Positions 18,100 through 26,833 of a stretch of DNA of 64,000 bases are shown here, piece after piece. Source of the DNA: Magnetospirillum sp. SS-4 (lineage in GTDB: Bacteria; Pseudomonadota; Alphaproteobacteria; Rhodospirillales; Magnetospirillaceae); the NCBI RefSeq assembly GCF_902729425.1, contig NZ_CACVCH010000001.1, forward strand, positions 7,501-71,500. The letters run 5' to 3'. The translations under genes and the position numbers were made by a program. Under the pieces are notes generated by a model. That model was given only the letters and a program-made list of their open reading frames with translations, did no database searches and was not told the origin of the DNA. Position 1 is the first letter of the stretch; every line of letters starts with the position of its first letter.

Positions 18100-19020
18100 T
18101 CAGCCGGCCTTGATCAGGGTTCCGACGCCGTGGGGCGTGAACAGTTCCAGCAGCACGGCGTGGGGAACGCGGCCGTCCAGGATGACGGCGGCGTCAACGC
18201 CCCGGGCGACGGCGTCCAGGCAGGTTTCCACCTTGGGAATCATGCCGCCGGAAATGGTGCCGTCGGCCATGAACGCCTTGGCCTGGGCGGCGGTCATCTC
18301 GGGAATCAGGTTGCCGGACTTGTCCAGCACCCCGGCCACGTCGGTCAGCATCAGCAGGCGGCGGGCATTGGTGGCGGCGGCGATGGCGCCGGCGGCGGTG
18401 TCGGCGTTGATGTTGTAGGTCTCCCCGGCCGATCCCATGCCCACCGGAGCCACCACCGGAATGATGTCGGACTTGCGGAAGAAATCGAGGATGTGAGGCG
18501 TGATCTCGGTCGGTTCGCCGACGAAGCCCAGGTCCAGCACCTTCTCGATGTTGGACTCCGGGTCCTTGGCGGTGCGGCGCAGCTTGCGGGCGCGGATCAG
18601 GTGGCCGTCCTTGCCCGACAGGCCGACGGCGAACCCGCCGGCCTCGTTGATGGCCGAGACGATCTGCTTGTTGATCTTGCCCGACAGGATCATCTCCACC
18701 ACCTCGACGGTGGCCTGATCGGTGAAGCGCAGGCCGTCGACCCGGGGCGTCTGGATGTCGAGCCGCTTCAGCATGGCGTCGATCTGCGGGCCGCCGCCAT
18801 GCACCACCACCGGGTTGACGCCCACCTGCTTCAGCAGGACCACGTCGCGGGCGAACAGCCGGGCCAGATCGTCGGATTCCATGGCGTGGCCGCCAAACTT
18901 GACGACCAGGGTCTGGTCCGAGAACTGGCGCATGAACGGCAGCGCCTCGGACAGGGTCTTGGCGCGGTCCAGCCAGGCCTTGCGGTCGTGCAGGATGTCG
19001 GCGGCGTCGGAGGTGCTCAT
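18100..19020 (-). CDS. argB: Acetylglutamate kinase
   Basis: A 306-residue amino-acid kinase-fold enzyme that phosphorylates N-acetylglutamate, the second step of arginine synthesis. VVKFGGHAM is the nucleotide-binding N-terminus, HGGGPQID the phosphate loop, and [12 protein letters not shown] the substrate site; the mid-region lysine in LSGKDG is present. The ATG at 19020 overlaps the engB stop by four bases (ATGA), so translation is coupled to engB. It is the last gene of the rpmH-to-argB cluster. Confidence 0.97.
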   Translation of the reverse strand: MSTSDAADILHDRKAWLDRAKTLSEALPFMRQFSDQTLVVKFGGHAMESDDLARLFARDVVLLKQVGVNPVVVHGGGPQIDAMLKRLDIQTPRVDGLRFTDQATVEVVEMILSGKINKQIVSAINEAGGFAVGLSGKDGHLIRARKLRRTAKDPESNIEKVLDLGFVGEPTEITPHILDFFRKSDIIPVVAPVGMGSAGETYNINADTAAGAIAAATNARRLLMLTDVAGVLDKSGNLIPEMTAAQAKAFMADGTISGGMIPKVETCLDAVARGVDAAVILDGRVPHAVLLELFTPHGVGTLIKAG

Positions 19021-19685
19021 GAGGACGCTCCCAAGGCTAGGGTGGTCAGTTCCGCCCGCAGCTCGGCGATGCCGGCGCCGGTTTCGGACGAGGTGGCGAT
19101 CAGAAGGGGATGGGCGGCGACCCGTCTGGAGATTTCGTCCAAGGTCCTGGCCCGCACCGCCTCCAGCTCGGCGGGCTTGATCTTGTCGATCTTGGTCAGC
19201 ACCACCTGATAGACCACGGCGGCCTTGTCCAGCATGGCCATCATGTCGCGGTCGCTGTCCTTGAGGCCATGGCGGGAATCCACCAGGACGACGCTGCGGC
19301 GCAGAACCGGCCGGCCCTTGAGGAAGCCGTTGACCAGCCGGGTCCATTTCTCCACCAGCCCCTTGGGGGCGCTGGCGAAGCCGTAGCCCGGCATGTCCAC
19401 CAGGATCAGCCGCTGACCCAGGTCGAAGAAGTTCAGTTCCTGGGTGCGTCCGGGGGTGTTGGAGGTGCGCGCCAGGGTGTTGCGGCCGGTCAGCGCGTTG
19501 ATCAGGCTGGACTTGCCGACGTTGGAGCGGCCGGCGAAGGCGACCTCCGGCAAGGTGCAGTCGGGCAGGCTGTCCAGCCCCACCGCCCCGCGCATGAAGA
19601 CGCATTCGCGCGCGAACAGCAGACGGCCGGCCTCGATCAGGCCGGCCCGCTCCGCCTCGGACTCGCTGTCGGGGACAGTGGTCAG
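19017..19685 (-). CDS. engB: Ribosome biogenesis GTP-binding protein EngB (YihA/YsxC)
   Basis: About 222 residues; a TRAFAC-class GTPase needed for large-subunit assembly. G1 is [10 protein letters not shown], the switch I threonine lies in [11 protein letters not shown]3 is DMPGYG and G4 is TKIDK. The start is unusual. No ATG, GTG or TTG occurs in frame at a sensible position. A CTG at 19685 overlaps the yidC stop as CTGA and has AGGAGG seven bases upstream. The only nearby ATG ([10 protein letters not shown]) would remove a conserved N-terminal segment of about 30 residues. The downstream overlap with argB is also four bases. Confidence 0.93.
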   Translation of the reverse strand: MTTVPDSESEAERAGLIEAGRLLFARECVFMRGAVGLDSLPDCTLPEVAFAGRSNVGKSSLINALTGRNTLARTSNTPGRTQELNFFDLGQRLILVDMPGYGFASAPKGLVEKWTRLVNGFLKGRPVLRRSVVLVDSRHGLKDSDRDMMAMLDKAAVVYQVVLTKIDKIKPAELEAVRARTLDEISRRVAAHPLLIATSSETGAGIAELRAELTTLALGASS

Positions 19686-21430
19686 GACTTGCCCTCCTCC
19701 ACCTTGCGCATGATCACCCATTGCTGAAGGATCGACAGCGTGTTGCTCCAGGCCCAGTAGATCACCAGACCCGAGGCGAAATTGGCCAGCAGGAAGGTGA
19801 AGACGACCGGCAGGAACTGCATCATCTTCGCCTGGACCGGATCGGTGGGCTGCGGATTCAGCTTCTGTTGCAGGTACATGGTCAGGCCCATGATCAACGG
19901 CCAGATGCCCAGATGCATGATCGAGGGCGGCGTCCACGGAATGAGCCCGAACAGGGTGAAGATGTTGGTGGGGTCCTGGGCCGACAGATCGCTGATCCAG
20001 CCGTAGAACGGGGCGTGGCGCATCTCGATGGTGACGAACAGCACCTTGTACAGCGCGAAGAACACCGGAATCTGGATCAGGATGGGCAGGCAGCCCGAGA
20101 CCGGATTGACCTTCTCCGCCTTGTAGAGCGCCATCATCTCCTGCTGGAGACGGACCTTGTCGTCGCCGAAGCGGGCCTGCAACGCCTGGACCTGCGGTTG
20201 CAGCTTCTTCATCTTGCTCATGGCCACGTAGGACTTGTTGGCCAGCGGGAACATGGCCAGCTTCAGCAGCACCGTCAGCGCCAGGATGGCGAGGCCCATG
20301 TTGCCCAACGACGTGTGCAGGATCTGAAGCAGGTAGAAGAACGGCTTGGTCAGGAAGTAGAACCAGCCGAAATCGATGGCGAGATCGAAGCGGTCGATGC
20401 CCAGCTTCTCGGAATAGCCGTCCAGCAGGCTGACCTGCTTGGCCCCGGCGAACAGGTGGAAGCCGGCCTCGGCCGACTTGCCGGGTTCGACGACGCGGGC
20501 GGAAGCCAGATAATCCACCTGGAAGCGGTCGGCATTGTCCAGGCGCTGATGAACGAAGCGGCCGGTGACCTCGGTCTTGCCCGGCGGCACCAGGGCGGCC
20601 AGCCAGTACTTGTCGGTGATGCCGGCCCACCCGCCGGTGGTCTTGAGCCGCGCCGTCCCTTCCTTCTTGAGGTCGTCGTACTTCAGTTCCTTCAAGGTGC
20701 CGTCGAACACCCCCAGCGGCCCCTCGTGCAGGATGTACATCCCCTCGACCTTCGGGGTGCCGGTGCGGGCCAAAAGGGCGAAGGGGTGCAGGGTCACCGG
20801 GGCGGCGCCGTGATTCTCGACCCGCTGGCCGATGGTGAACATGTAATCGGCGTCGACGGAATAGGTACGGACGAAGCGCAGCCCCTCGCCGTTGTCCCAG
20901 GTCAGGACCACCGGCGTCGCCGGGGTGAGTTCACCGCCGGACTGAAGAGTCCAGACCGAATCGGTCCCCGGCACCTTGACCGAGGAATCGGCGGGAACCC
21001 AGCCGAACTCGGCCCAATAGGGCTCGGGCGACCCGGCCGGGGACAGCAGGTTGATCTCGGGGCTGGCTCCATCGGGGGTCTCGCGGTAGCGGACCAGGGT
21101 CAGGTCGTCGATACGGGCCCCGGTCAGCGCGATGGAGCCGTGAACGGCGGGAGTCTTGATGGCGACGCGGCCGCTCTTGCCCAGGGCGGCGGACCGGCTG
21201 GCGGCGGTGGCGGCGACGGGACCCGGCGCCCCCGGGACCTGGGGCGCCATCGCGGTACCGCCGGAAGACGGGGCGGCGGGGGCGGTGGACGGCGACGGCC
21301 GCCCGTCGGCCTGGGCTGCGCTCTGCTGCGCGGGCGGCGGCGGCGGTGCCGGCGGGAGGAAATACTGCCAGCCGATCATGATGGCGACCGAAACGGCAAT
21401 GGCGAGGAAGAGATTGCGCTGATCGTTCAT
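19682..21430 (-). CDS. yidC: Membrane protein insertase YidC
   Basis: A 582-residue inner-membrane insertase of the Oxa1/Alb3/YidC family. It begins [20 protein letters not shown], a signal-anchor helix. A proline- and alanine-rich linker and the large periplasmic beta-supersandwich domain follow (about residues 100-340). The conserved core helices end the protein, including [17 protein letters not shown] and [19 protein letters not shown]. The size is normal for Gram-negative YidC. It sits in the conserved rpmH-rnpA-yidD-yidC order. Confidence 0.98.
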   Translation of the reverse strand: MNDQRNLFLAIAVSVAIMIGWQYFLPPAPPPPPAQQSAAQADGRPSPSTAPAAPSSGGTAMAPQVPGAPGPVAATAASRSAALGKSGRVAIKTPAVHGSIALTGARIDDLTLVRYRETPDGASPEINLLSPAGSPEPYWAEFGWVPADSSVKVPGTDSVWTLQSGGELTPATPVVLTWDNGEGLRFVRTYSVDADYMFTIGQRVENHGAAPVTLHPFALLARTGTPKVEGMYILHEGPLGVFDGTLKELKYDDLKKEGTARLKTTGGWAGITDKYWLAALVPPGKTEVTGRFVHQRLDNADRFQVDYLASARVVEPGKSAEAGFHLFAGAKQVSLLDGYSEKLGIDRFDLAIDFGWFYFLTKPFFYLLQILHTSLGNMGLAILALTVLLKLAMFPLANKSYVAMSKMKKLQPQVQALQARFGDDKVRLQQEMMALYKAEKVNPVSGCLPILIQIPVFFALYKVLFVTIEMRHAPFYGWISDLSAQDPTNIFTLFGLIPWTPPSIMHLGIWPLIMGLTMYLQQKLNPQPTDPVQAKMMQFLPVVFTFLLANFASGLVIYWAWSNTLSILQQWVIMRKVEEGKS

Positions 21431-21479
21431 GACATCCTATCCGGCATTCGGGACGGGGCGGCCTTGCCGCCGCATTCGG

Positions 21480-21725
21480 TCAAAAGGAGCGAGAGGAGTG
21501 CGATGGCCCGGGGACGGGGTCGAACCCGCCCTCGTTCCACGGATGGCAGCGGCAGATCCGCCGCGCCGCCAGCATCGACCCGCCCAGCGGGCCGTGAATC
21601 TGGATCGCCTCCATGGCATAGGCCGAGCACGAGGGTATGAACCGGCAGCTCGCCGGCAGAATCGGCGACACCAGCAATTGGTAGGCGCGAATTGCTCCGC
21701 GCATCGCCAGTCCGACGGGGTTCAT
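21480..21725 (-). CDS. yidD: Membrane protein insertion efficiency factor YidD
   Basis: An 81-residue amphipathic membrane-associated protein that assists YidC-dependent insertion. The invariant blocks CRFIPSCSAYAMEAI and HPWNEGGFDPVP are present. The ATG at 21725 overlaps the rnpA stop by four bases. A 49-base gap separates it from yidC. Confidence 0.96.
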   Translation of the reverse strand: MNPVGLAMRGAIRAYQLLVSPILPASCRFIPSCSAYAMEAIQIHGPLGGSMLAARRICRCHPWNEGGFDPVPGPSHSSRSF

Positions 21726-22114
21726 GCCTCTCCTCGTGCAGTCTCGGACGGGGCCTGGGCCAATGCCCGAACTCCGCCGACACGTTTTAGCGCCGCCCGC
21801 AAATCCTGCAAGAGAAGAGAATATGGCCGATCGATGGTCTCGCGCCGGCCGATCACCACATAATCCAGCCCCAGGGCGGCCTGACAGGGAAACACCGCGT
21901 CCACCGCGGCCCGCAGGCGCCGCTTGGCCCGGTTGCGCGCCACAGCGTTCCCCACCTTCTTGGAAACGGTGAAGCCGACTCGAACCGAGTCGGCTTGCGG
22001 TCCCGTGGCGGGAGCGGCCTGAAGGATCAGGCCGGGGGCGGCCCATTTGCGCCTCAAGGCCGCGACCCGCAGGAAATCGGCCCGTTTCTTAAGCCGATCG
22101 AGCCGCGCCGTCAT
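21722..22114 (-). CDS. rnpA: Ribonuclease P protein component
   Basis: A 130-residue basic protein that binds the RNase P RNA and helps process tRNA 5' ends. The RNR signature is visible as VGNAVARNRAKRRLRA. The N-terminal RLKKRADFLRV is also typical. It follows rpmH by 15 bases and is coupled to yidD through an ATGA overlap. Confidence 0.97.
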   Translation of the reverse strand: MTARLDRLKKRADFLRVAALRRKWAAPGLILQAAPATGPQADSVRVGFTVSKKVGNAVARNRAKRRLRAAVDAVFPCQAALGLDYVVIGRRETIDRPYSLLLQDLRAALKRVGGVRALAQAPSETARGEA

Positions 22115-22129
22115 GGCCTTGGACGAATC

Positions 22130-22264
22130 CTAGGCGGACAGCTTCTTGCGGCCCTGGCGGCGACGGTTGTTGATGACGCGACGGCCGCCGACGGTGGCCA
22201 TGCGAGCGCGGAAACCGTGGCGACGGGCGCGGACGAGCTTGCTCGGCTGATAGGTACGCTTCAC
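22130..22264 (-). CDS. rpmH: 50S ribosomal protein L34
   Basis: A 44-residue ribosomal protein, [20 protein letters not shown] and onward to [11 protein letters not shown]. The start is GTG at 22264 with GGAG eight bases upstream. Upstream in-frame ATGs would add residues unknown in L34. A consensus sigma-70 promoter lies about 45 bases upstream. Confidence 0.98.
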   Translation of the reverse strand: MKRTYQPSKLVRARRHGFRARMATVGGRRVINNRRRQGRKKLSA

Positions 22265-22307
22265 GGGAGGTACTCCGATACGAACAGGACTTGAAAATGA
22301 GCGGTCG

Positions 22308-22336
22308 TGTATAAGCCGGCCGGCCGGCGGAGTCAA
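22308..22336 (-). promoter_or_regulatory. Sigma-70 promoter of the rpmH-rnpA operon
   Basis: On the minus strand TTGACT (22331-22336) and TATACA (22308-22313) are separated by exactly 17 bases. This is a near-consensus housekeeping promoter. No DnaA boxes are seen beside it, so an origin here is not supported. Confidence 0.85.
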
Positions 22337-22371
22337 TGCGCTGCTTCGCCCGAAACGGCACGCCCGCCGCC

Positions 22372-22854
22372 TTATTCCCTGGGCAGGGCCAAACGGTCGG
22401 GCAGCAGGCCGTCATAGACCAGTTCGTCCACCATGTCGGCGACCATGGCGCGGGCCATGCGCGAGGCGCCGGCACCGCCCAGCATCATGGTGAAATACGG
22501 CAGCAGAATGTCGCCGGTGCGGACATATTCCACCGGCCGTCCCCGCAGGTCGCGCCTGGACGGCGAAACCGTGTTGATGTGGTTGAGCGCCAGTTCCTGA
22601 AGCGCCGACTTCAGCAGCCCTTCCAGGGTGTTCTTTTCCAGCAGGGCCTGATATTGCGGATTGTCGCGCTCGCGCGTTGCCCACGACGGGTCGGCGGCGG
22701 CGGAACCGCCGATCTGTCCATCGATCTGTTCCACCATCTTGGCCACCATGCGGGCGGCCGACAGTTCCTCTTCCTCGGTGCAGCCGTTGGCCACGGTCAT
22801 CGCCATCAAGGCCCGGAGGCGGGCGAGCGAACGGACCCGGTCGTCGGCGGTCAT
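22372..22854 (-). CDS. DUF2786-like hypothetical protein
   Basis: About 160 residues. The N-terminal [20 protein letters not shown] followed by [20 protein letters not shown] resembles the DUF2786 helical motif (kIraLlalA...EaeaAaakA). The remainder has no recognisable domain. The start is uncertain because none of the candidates (22854, 22887, 23013) has a convincing ribosome site; I use the one at the beginning of the conserved motif. It is divergent from the cyclic-nucleotide-binding gene. Function is unknown. Confidence 0.6.
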   Translation of the reverse strand: MTADDRVRSLARLRALMAMTVANGCTEEEELSAARMVAKMVEQIDGQIGGSAAADPSWATRERDNPQYQALLEKNTLEGLLKSALQELALNHINTVSPSRRDLRGRPVEYVRTGDILLPYFTMMLGGAGASRMARAMVADMVDELVYDGLLPDRLALPRE

Positions 22855-23028
22855 GGCCGCCGCGCCGGCTGGAGCAAAACAGAACATCCGCTTGCGTCGG
22901 GCTTCATGGCCCAAGTCTAGGACGAGCCATGGCGTCCTGTCGATGGGCAGATACACTTTGCGGATGGATACGCCTTGGGGGATGACTCCGGACGCGAACA
23001 CGAATAAAGTCATGCGATCAGGATTAGG

Positions 23029-23376
23029 ATGGCGGGCATGCGTAACGACAGAATTCTCGAACGCAAGGTCTTTTACGCCGGGGCGAAGATCTTCAACGAA
23101 GGCGATTCCGGCGATCGCGCCTATCTGATCCAGGATGGGCAGATCGAGATCATCAAACACGGCATGACCATCGCCACCATCGGCAAGGGCGAACTGTTCG
23201 GCGAAATGGCGCTGGTGGACGACCAGCCCCGCATGGCCAGCGCCAAGGCGTTGACCGACGTCTCCTGCATCATCATCTCGCGCGACAGCTTCCGCGAGAA
23301 GCTGGCCAAGGCCGACCCCTTCATCCGCGGCCTGCTCAACATCTTCGTGCGCAACATCCGCAACCTCACCCGCTGA
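23029..23376 (+). CDS. Single-domain cyclic nucleotide-binding protein
   Basis: A 115-residue stand-alone cNMP-binding beta-roll. GDSGDRAYLIQDGQIEII and KGELFGEMALVDDQPRMAS contain the phosphate-binding cassette with its FGEMAL...R pattern. No helix-turn-helix or kinase domain is attached, so it probably acts by binding another protein. An internal ATG at 23038 (MRNDRILERK) is an equally good start. The gene lies about 130 bases before the EF-G-like gene. Confidence 0.85.
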   Translation: MAGMRNDRILERKVFYAGAKIFNEGDSGDRAYLIQDGQIEIIKHGMTIATIGKGELFGEMALVDDQPRMASAKALTDVSCIIISRDSFREKLAKADPFIRGLLNIFVRNIRNLTR

Positions 23377-23503
23377 ATCTCCGCTGGCGCGACCGTCATC
23401 CACGGGATTTCCTGTTGCCAGCAAGGGGTTCACCTGGAACCATGGGGCTTGGGCGGTGCGGAAAACCGGCATCGCGTCCGATCGCTGAATATCCGGAGGG
23501 GCC

Positions 23504-25531
23504 ATGACCGCCAAATCGCCATCCCTGCCGCGTGCCTGCGCCCTGGTCGGCCCGTTCGCCAGCGGCAAGACCAGCCTTCTCGAAGCGATGCTGTTCGCCG
23601 CCGGCGCCATCGGACGCCAGGGCCGCGTCAAGGACGGCTCGACCGTCGGCGACGCCAGCGCCGAGGCCCGCGCCCGCTTCATGAGCGTCGAGCCCAACAT
23701 CGCCTCGGCCCAATATCTGGGCGAGACGTGGACCTTCGTCGACTGCCCCGGCTCGGTGGAGTTCCAGCAGGACGCCTACAACGCCCTGATGGCGGTGGAC
23801 GCGGCCATCGTGGTGTGCGAACCCGACCCGGCCCGCGCCGTGATGGTGGCGCCGGTGCTGAAATTCCTGGACGAGCGCAAGATCCCCCACATCCTGTTCG
23901 TCAACAAGATCGACGCCGCCGGCACCAGGCTGAAGGAAACCCTGGACGCGCTTCAGGCGGTTTCCGACCGGCCGCTGGTGATGCGCGAGATTCCCATTCG
24001 CGACGGCGAGTCCGTCACCGGCTATATCGATCTGGTCAGCGAGCGTGCCTACAGGTACCGCCCCGGCCAGGCCTCGGCGATGATCCAGATTCCCGAGGCG
24101 CTGAAGGGCGAAGAGGCCAGGGCACGCCAGGAATTGCTGGAGCATCTGGCCGATTTCGACGACCACCTGATGGAGGAATTGCTGGAGGACATCCAGCCCC
24201 CCACCGACGAGATCTACCAGGACCTCGGCAAGGATCTGGCCGAGGATCTGATCGTGCCGGTGTTCTTCGGCTCGGCCGAGAACGATGGCGGCATCCATCG
24301 CCTGCTGAAGGCGCTGCGCCACGACGTGCCCGCCCCCGCCGTCACCGCCGTCCGGCAAGGAATCAAGGCCGAGGGCGGCGCCCTGGCCCAGGTGTTCAAG
24401 ACCGTGCATGCCGCCCATACCGGCAAGCTCAGCTTCGCCCGCATCTGGCGCGGCGAATTCGCCGACAATCAGGTGGTGGACGGTTCGCGTATCGGAGGCC
24501 TCTACGCCATGCCCGCCGGCATCCCCACCAAGGTGGCCAAGGCCGGCCCCGGCGATCTGGTGGCGTTCGGCCGCCTTGATCCGGTCGCGACCGGCGCCGT
24601 CATCGGCGAGGCCGATTCCGGCATGGCGACCTGGCCCCAGCCCCTGGCGCCGCTGTTCGCCTTCGCCCTGGCCGCCGAGAAGAAAGGCGACGACGTCAAG
24701 CTGAGCGGCGCCCTGGCCAAGCTGTCGGAGGAGGACCCCTCGCTCATCCTCGAACACGGCGAGTTCGGCGAACTGGTGCTGCGCGGCCAGGGCGAGATTC
24801 ACCTTCAGGTCGCCATCGACCGCCTGAAGAGCCGCTTCAACATGCAGGTGGTGACCAGGAAGCCGACGGTTCCCTACAAGGAAACCATCCGCAAATCGGT
24901 CTCGGTGCATGGCCGCCACAAGAAGCAGTCGGGCGGCCACGGCCAGTTCGGCGACGTTTATCTGGACATCGCGCCACTGCCGCGGGGGCAAGGGTTCCAC
25001 TTCGTCGACAAGATCGTAGGCGGCGTGGTGCCGCGCCAGTACATCCCGTCGGTGGAACACGGCGTCGCCGAATTCCTCGCCCAGGGGCCGTTCGGCTTTC
25101 CGGTGGTCGACCTGTCGGTGACCCTGACCAGCGGCAGCTATCACGCGGTCGACAGTTCCGACATGGCGTTCAAGACCGCGGCCCGCATCGCCATGACCGA
25201 AGGCATGCCGCAATGCGATCCGGTGCTGCTGGAGCCGATCCTGCTGGTGGAAATCTCGGTTCCCAGCGACTACACCGCCAAGGCCCAGCGCATCGTATCG
25301 GGCCGGCGCGGCCAGATTCTCGGCTATGACGCCAAGGAGGGCTGGCAGGGCTGGGACACTGTCAACGCCTACCTGCCCCAGGCCGAGATGGACGACCTGA
25401 TCGTGGAACTGCGCTCGCTGACCATGGGCGTGGGAACCTTCTCGTGGGCCTTCGACCACCTCCAGGAGATCGCCGGCCGCATCGCCGACAAAGTGGTGGA
25501 ACAGCGCAGGAAGGCCCTTGAGAACGCCTGA
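23504..25531 (+). CDS. Elongation factor G-like GTPase (EF-G2 type)
   Basis: A 675-residue translational GTPase paralogue. The G domain has a P-loop (GPFASGKT, residues 16-23), G3 DCPGSVEF (80-87) and G4 NKID. In canonical EF-G the G3 region reads DTPGHVDF and the His is the catalytic residue for GTP hydrolysis. Here it is Ser84. Domains II-V follow, including the IGEADSG and GQGEIHLQV segments and a domain IV GRHKKQSGGHGQFGDV loop. GGAGG precedes the ATG. It is separate from any str-operon genes, so this is not the housekeeping EF-G. Its role, perhaps ribosome rescue or recycling, is unknown. Confidence 0.88.
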   Translation: MTAKSPSLPRACALVGPFASGKTSLLEAMLFAAGAIGRQGRVKDGSTVGDASAEARARFMSVEPNIASAQYLGETWTFVDCPGSVEFQQDAYNALMAVDAAIVVCEPDPARAVMVAPVLKFLDERKIPHILFVNKIDAAGTRLKETLDALQAVSDRPLVMREIPIRDGESVTGYIDLVSERAYRYRPGQASAMIQIPEALKGEEARARQELLEHLADFDDHLMEELLEDIQPPTDEIYQDLGKDLAEDLIVPVFFGSAENDGGIHRLLKALRHDVPAPAVTAVRQGIKAEGGALAQVFKTVHAAHTGKLSFARIWRGEFADNQVVDGSRIGGLYAMPAGIPTKVAKAGPGDLVAFGRLDPVATGAVIGEADSGMATWPQPLAPLFAFALAAEKKGDDVKLSGALAKLSEEDPSLILEHGEFGELVLRGQGEIHLQVAIDRLKSRFNMQVVTRKPTVPYKETIRKSVSVHGRHKKQSGGHGQFGDVYLDIAPLPRGQGFHFVDKIVGGVVPRQYIPSVEHGVAEFLAQGPFGFPVVDLSVTLTSGSYHAVDSSDMAFKTAARIAMTEGMPQCDPVLLEPILLVEISVPSDYTAKAQRIVSGRRGQILGYDAKEGWQGWDTVNAYLPQAEMDDLIVELRSLTMGVGTFSWAFDHLQEIAGRIADKVVEQRRKALENA

Positions 25532-25576
25532 ACCGCGGGGGATGACGGACACTGCGGTTTGAGGTAGAGAACGGGT

Positions 25577-26833
25577 ATGCGCATCCTGTTCCTGACCGAG
25601 AACTTTCCACCCGAAACCAATGCCGCCGCCACCCGGGTGTCGGAACGCGCGCTGTACTGGGTCAAGGCCGGCCACGAGGTCACGGTCCTGACCTGCGCCC
25701 CCAATTTCCCCGGCGGCAAGCTGTTCGACGGCTGGGAGAACCGCTGGCGACAGGTTGGCGACCTGGACGGCATCCGGGTGGTGCGGCTCAAGACCTATAT
25801 CGCCCCCAACGAGGGATTCGCCCGCCGCATCCTGGATTTCGTGTCGTTCATGGCCTCCGCCGTCGCCTTTGGCCTGTTCGAGCGCAAGCCCGACGTGGTG
25901 GTCGCGACCAGCCCGCAATTCTTCGCCGCCGTCGGCGGCTGGATGCTGGCCGGCCTGCGCGGCGTGCCGTTCGTGTTCGAACTGGGCGATCTGTGGCCGC
26001 GCTCCATCACCGCCGTCGGCGCCATGAGGGACAGCCTCGCCATCCGCTGGCTGGAAAGGCTGGAACTGTTCCTCTACCGCCGCTCGGCGGCGGTGGTGGC
26101 GCTGACGCGGGCCTTCAAGGACGACCTGATCCGCCGCGCCATCCCCGCCGACAAGATCGCGGTGGTGATCAACGGCGTCGATCTGCCGCGCTACGCGCCT
26201 CGCCCCAGGGATGCCGAACTGGCGGCGCGATGGGGCCTGGCGGATGCCTTCGTCATCGGCTATGTCGGCACCCACGGCATGGCGCACGGCCTGATCAACG
26301 TGCTGGACGCCGCCGAGCGGCTTCGCGATGTTCCCCGCATCAGGTTCCTGCTGGTCGGGGCCGGCGCCGAGCGCCAGATGCTGATGGACGAGGCGGCGCG
26401 GCGCGGCCTGGACAACGTGGTGTTCGGCCCGCCCCAGCCCAAGGAGATGATGCCCCGGGTATGGTCGCTGTGCGACGTGGCGCTGGTGCATCTGAAGGAC
26501 TCGCCGGCCTTCGCCGAGGTGATTCCGTCCAAGATCTTCGAGGCCATGGGCATGGGCCTGCCGCTGCTGCTGGTGGCCCCCGAGGGCGAGGCCTCGCGCA
26601 TCATCGAAGACGACGGGGCCGGGCTGTTCGTGCCTGCCGCCGACCCGCAAGGGCTGGCCGACGCCGCCCGGCGGCTGGAGGGCGACGACGGCCTGCTGGC
26701 CGGCCTGGCGGCGGCCAGCCTGGTGGCGGCGCCCCGCCACACCCGCCAGCGTCAGGCGGAACTGTTCATCGCGGTGCTGGATCTGGTGGTGGCCGGCCGG
26801 GGCCCCGCCGAGGCCGGGCGGATCGAGGGATGA
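25577..26833 (+). CDS. Group 1 (GT4-like) glycosyltransferase
   Basis: A 418-residue GT-B fold enzyme, closest by eye to the WbuB/WcaI type used for surface polysaccharides. It begins MRILFLTENFPPETNAAATR. The acceptor domain contains ELGDLWPRSI, the linker INGVDLPRY, and the nucleotide-sugar site near VIPSKIFEAMGMGLPLLL. It overlaps the heparinase-domain gene by four bases (ATGA), so the two act together, probably in exopolysaccharide or capsule metabolism. The sugar donor is unknown. Confidence 0.88.
   Translation: MRILFLTENFPPETNAAATRVSERALYWVKAGHEVTVLTCAPNFPGGKLFDGWENRWRQVGDLDGIRVVRLKTYIAPNEGFARRILDFVSFMASAVAFGLFERKPDVVVATSPQFFAAVGGWMLAGLRGVPFVFELGDLWPRSITAVGAMRDSLAIRWLERLELFLYRRSAAVVALTRAFKDDLIRRAIPADKIAVVINGVDLPRYAPRPRDAELAARWGLADAFVIGYVGTHGMAHGLINVLDAAERLRDVPRIRFLLVGAGAERQMLMDEAARRGLDNVVFGPPQPKEMMPRVWSLCDVALVHLKDSPAFAEVIPSKIFEAMGMGLPLLLVAPEGEASRIIEDDGAGLFVPAADPQGLADAARRLEGDDGLLAGLAAASLVAAPRHTRQRQAELFIAVLDLVVAGRGPAEAGRIEG

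Noticed and set aside
19721-21640. 639-codon plus-strand frame opposite yidC
   Set aside because: Antisense shadow without domain similarity.
22265-22371. Possible oriC next to rpmH
   Set aside because: rpmH is near dnaA in many bacteria, but no DnaA boxes, dnaA or dnaN are visible here. The segment is explained by a consensus promoter.
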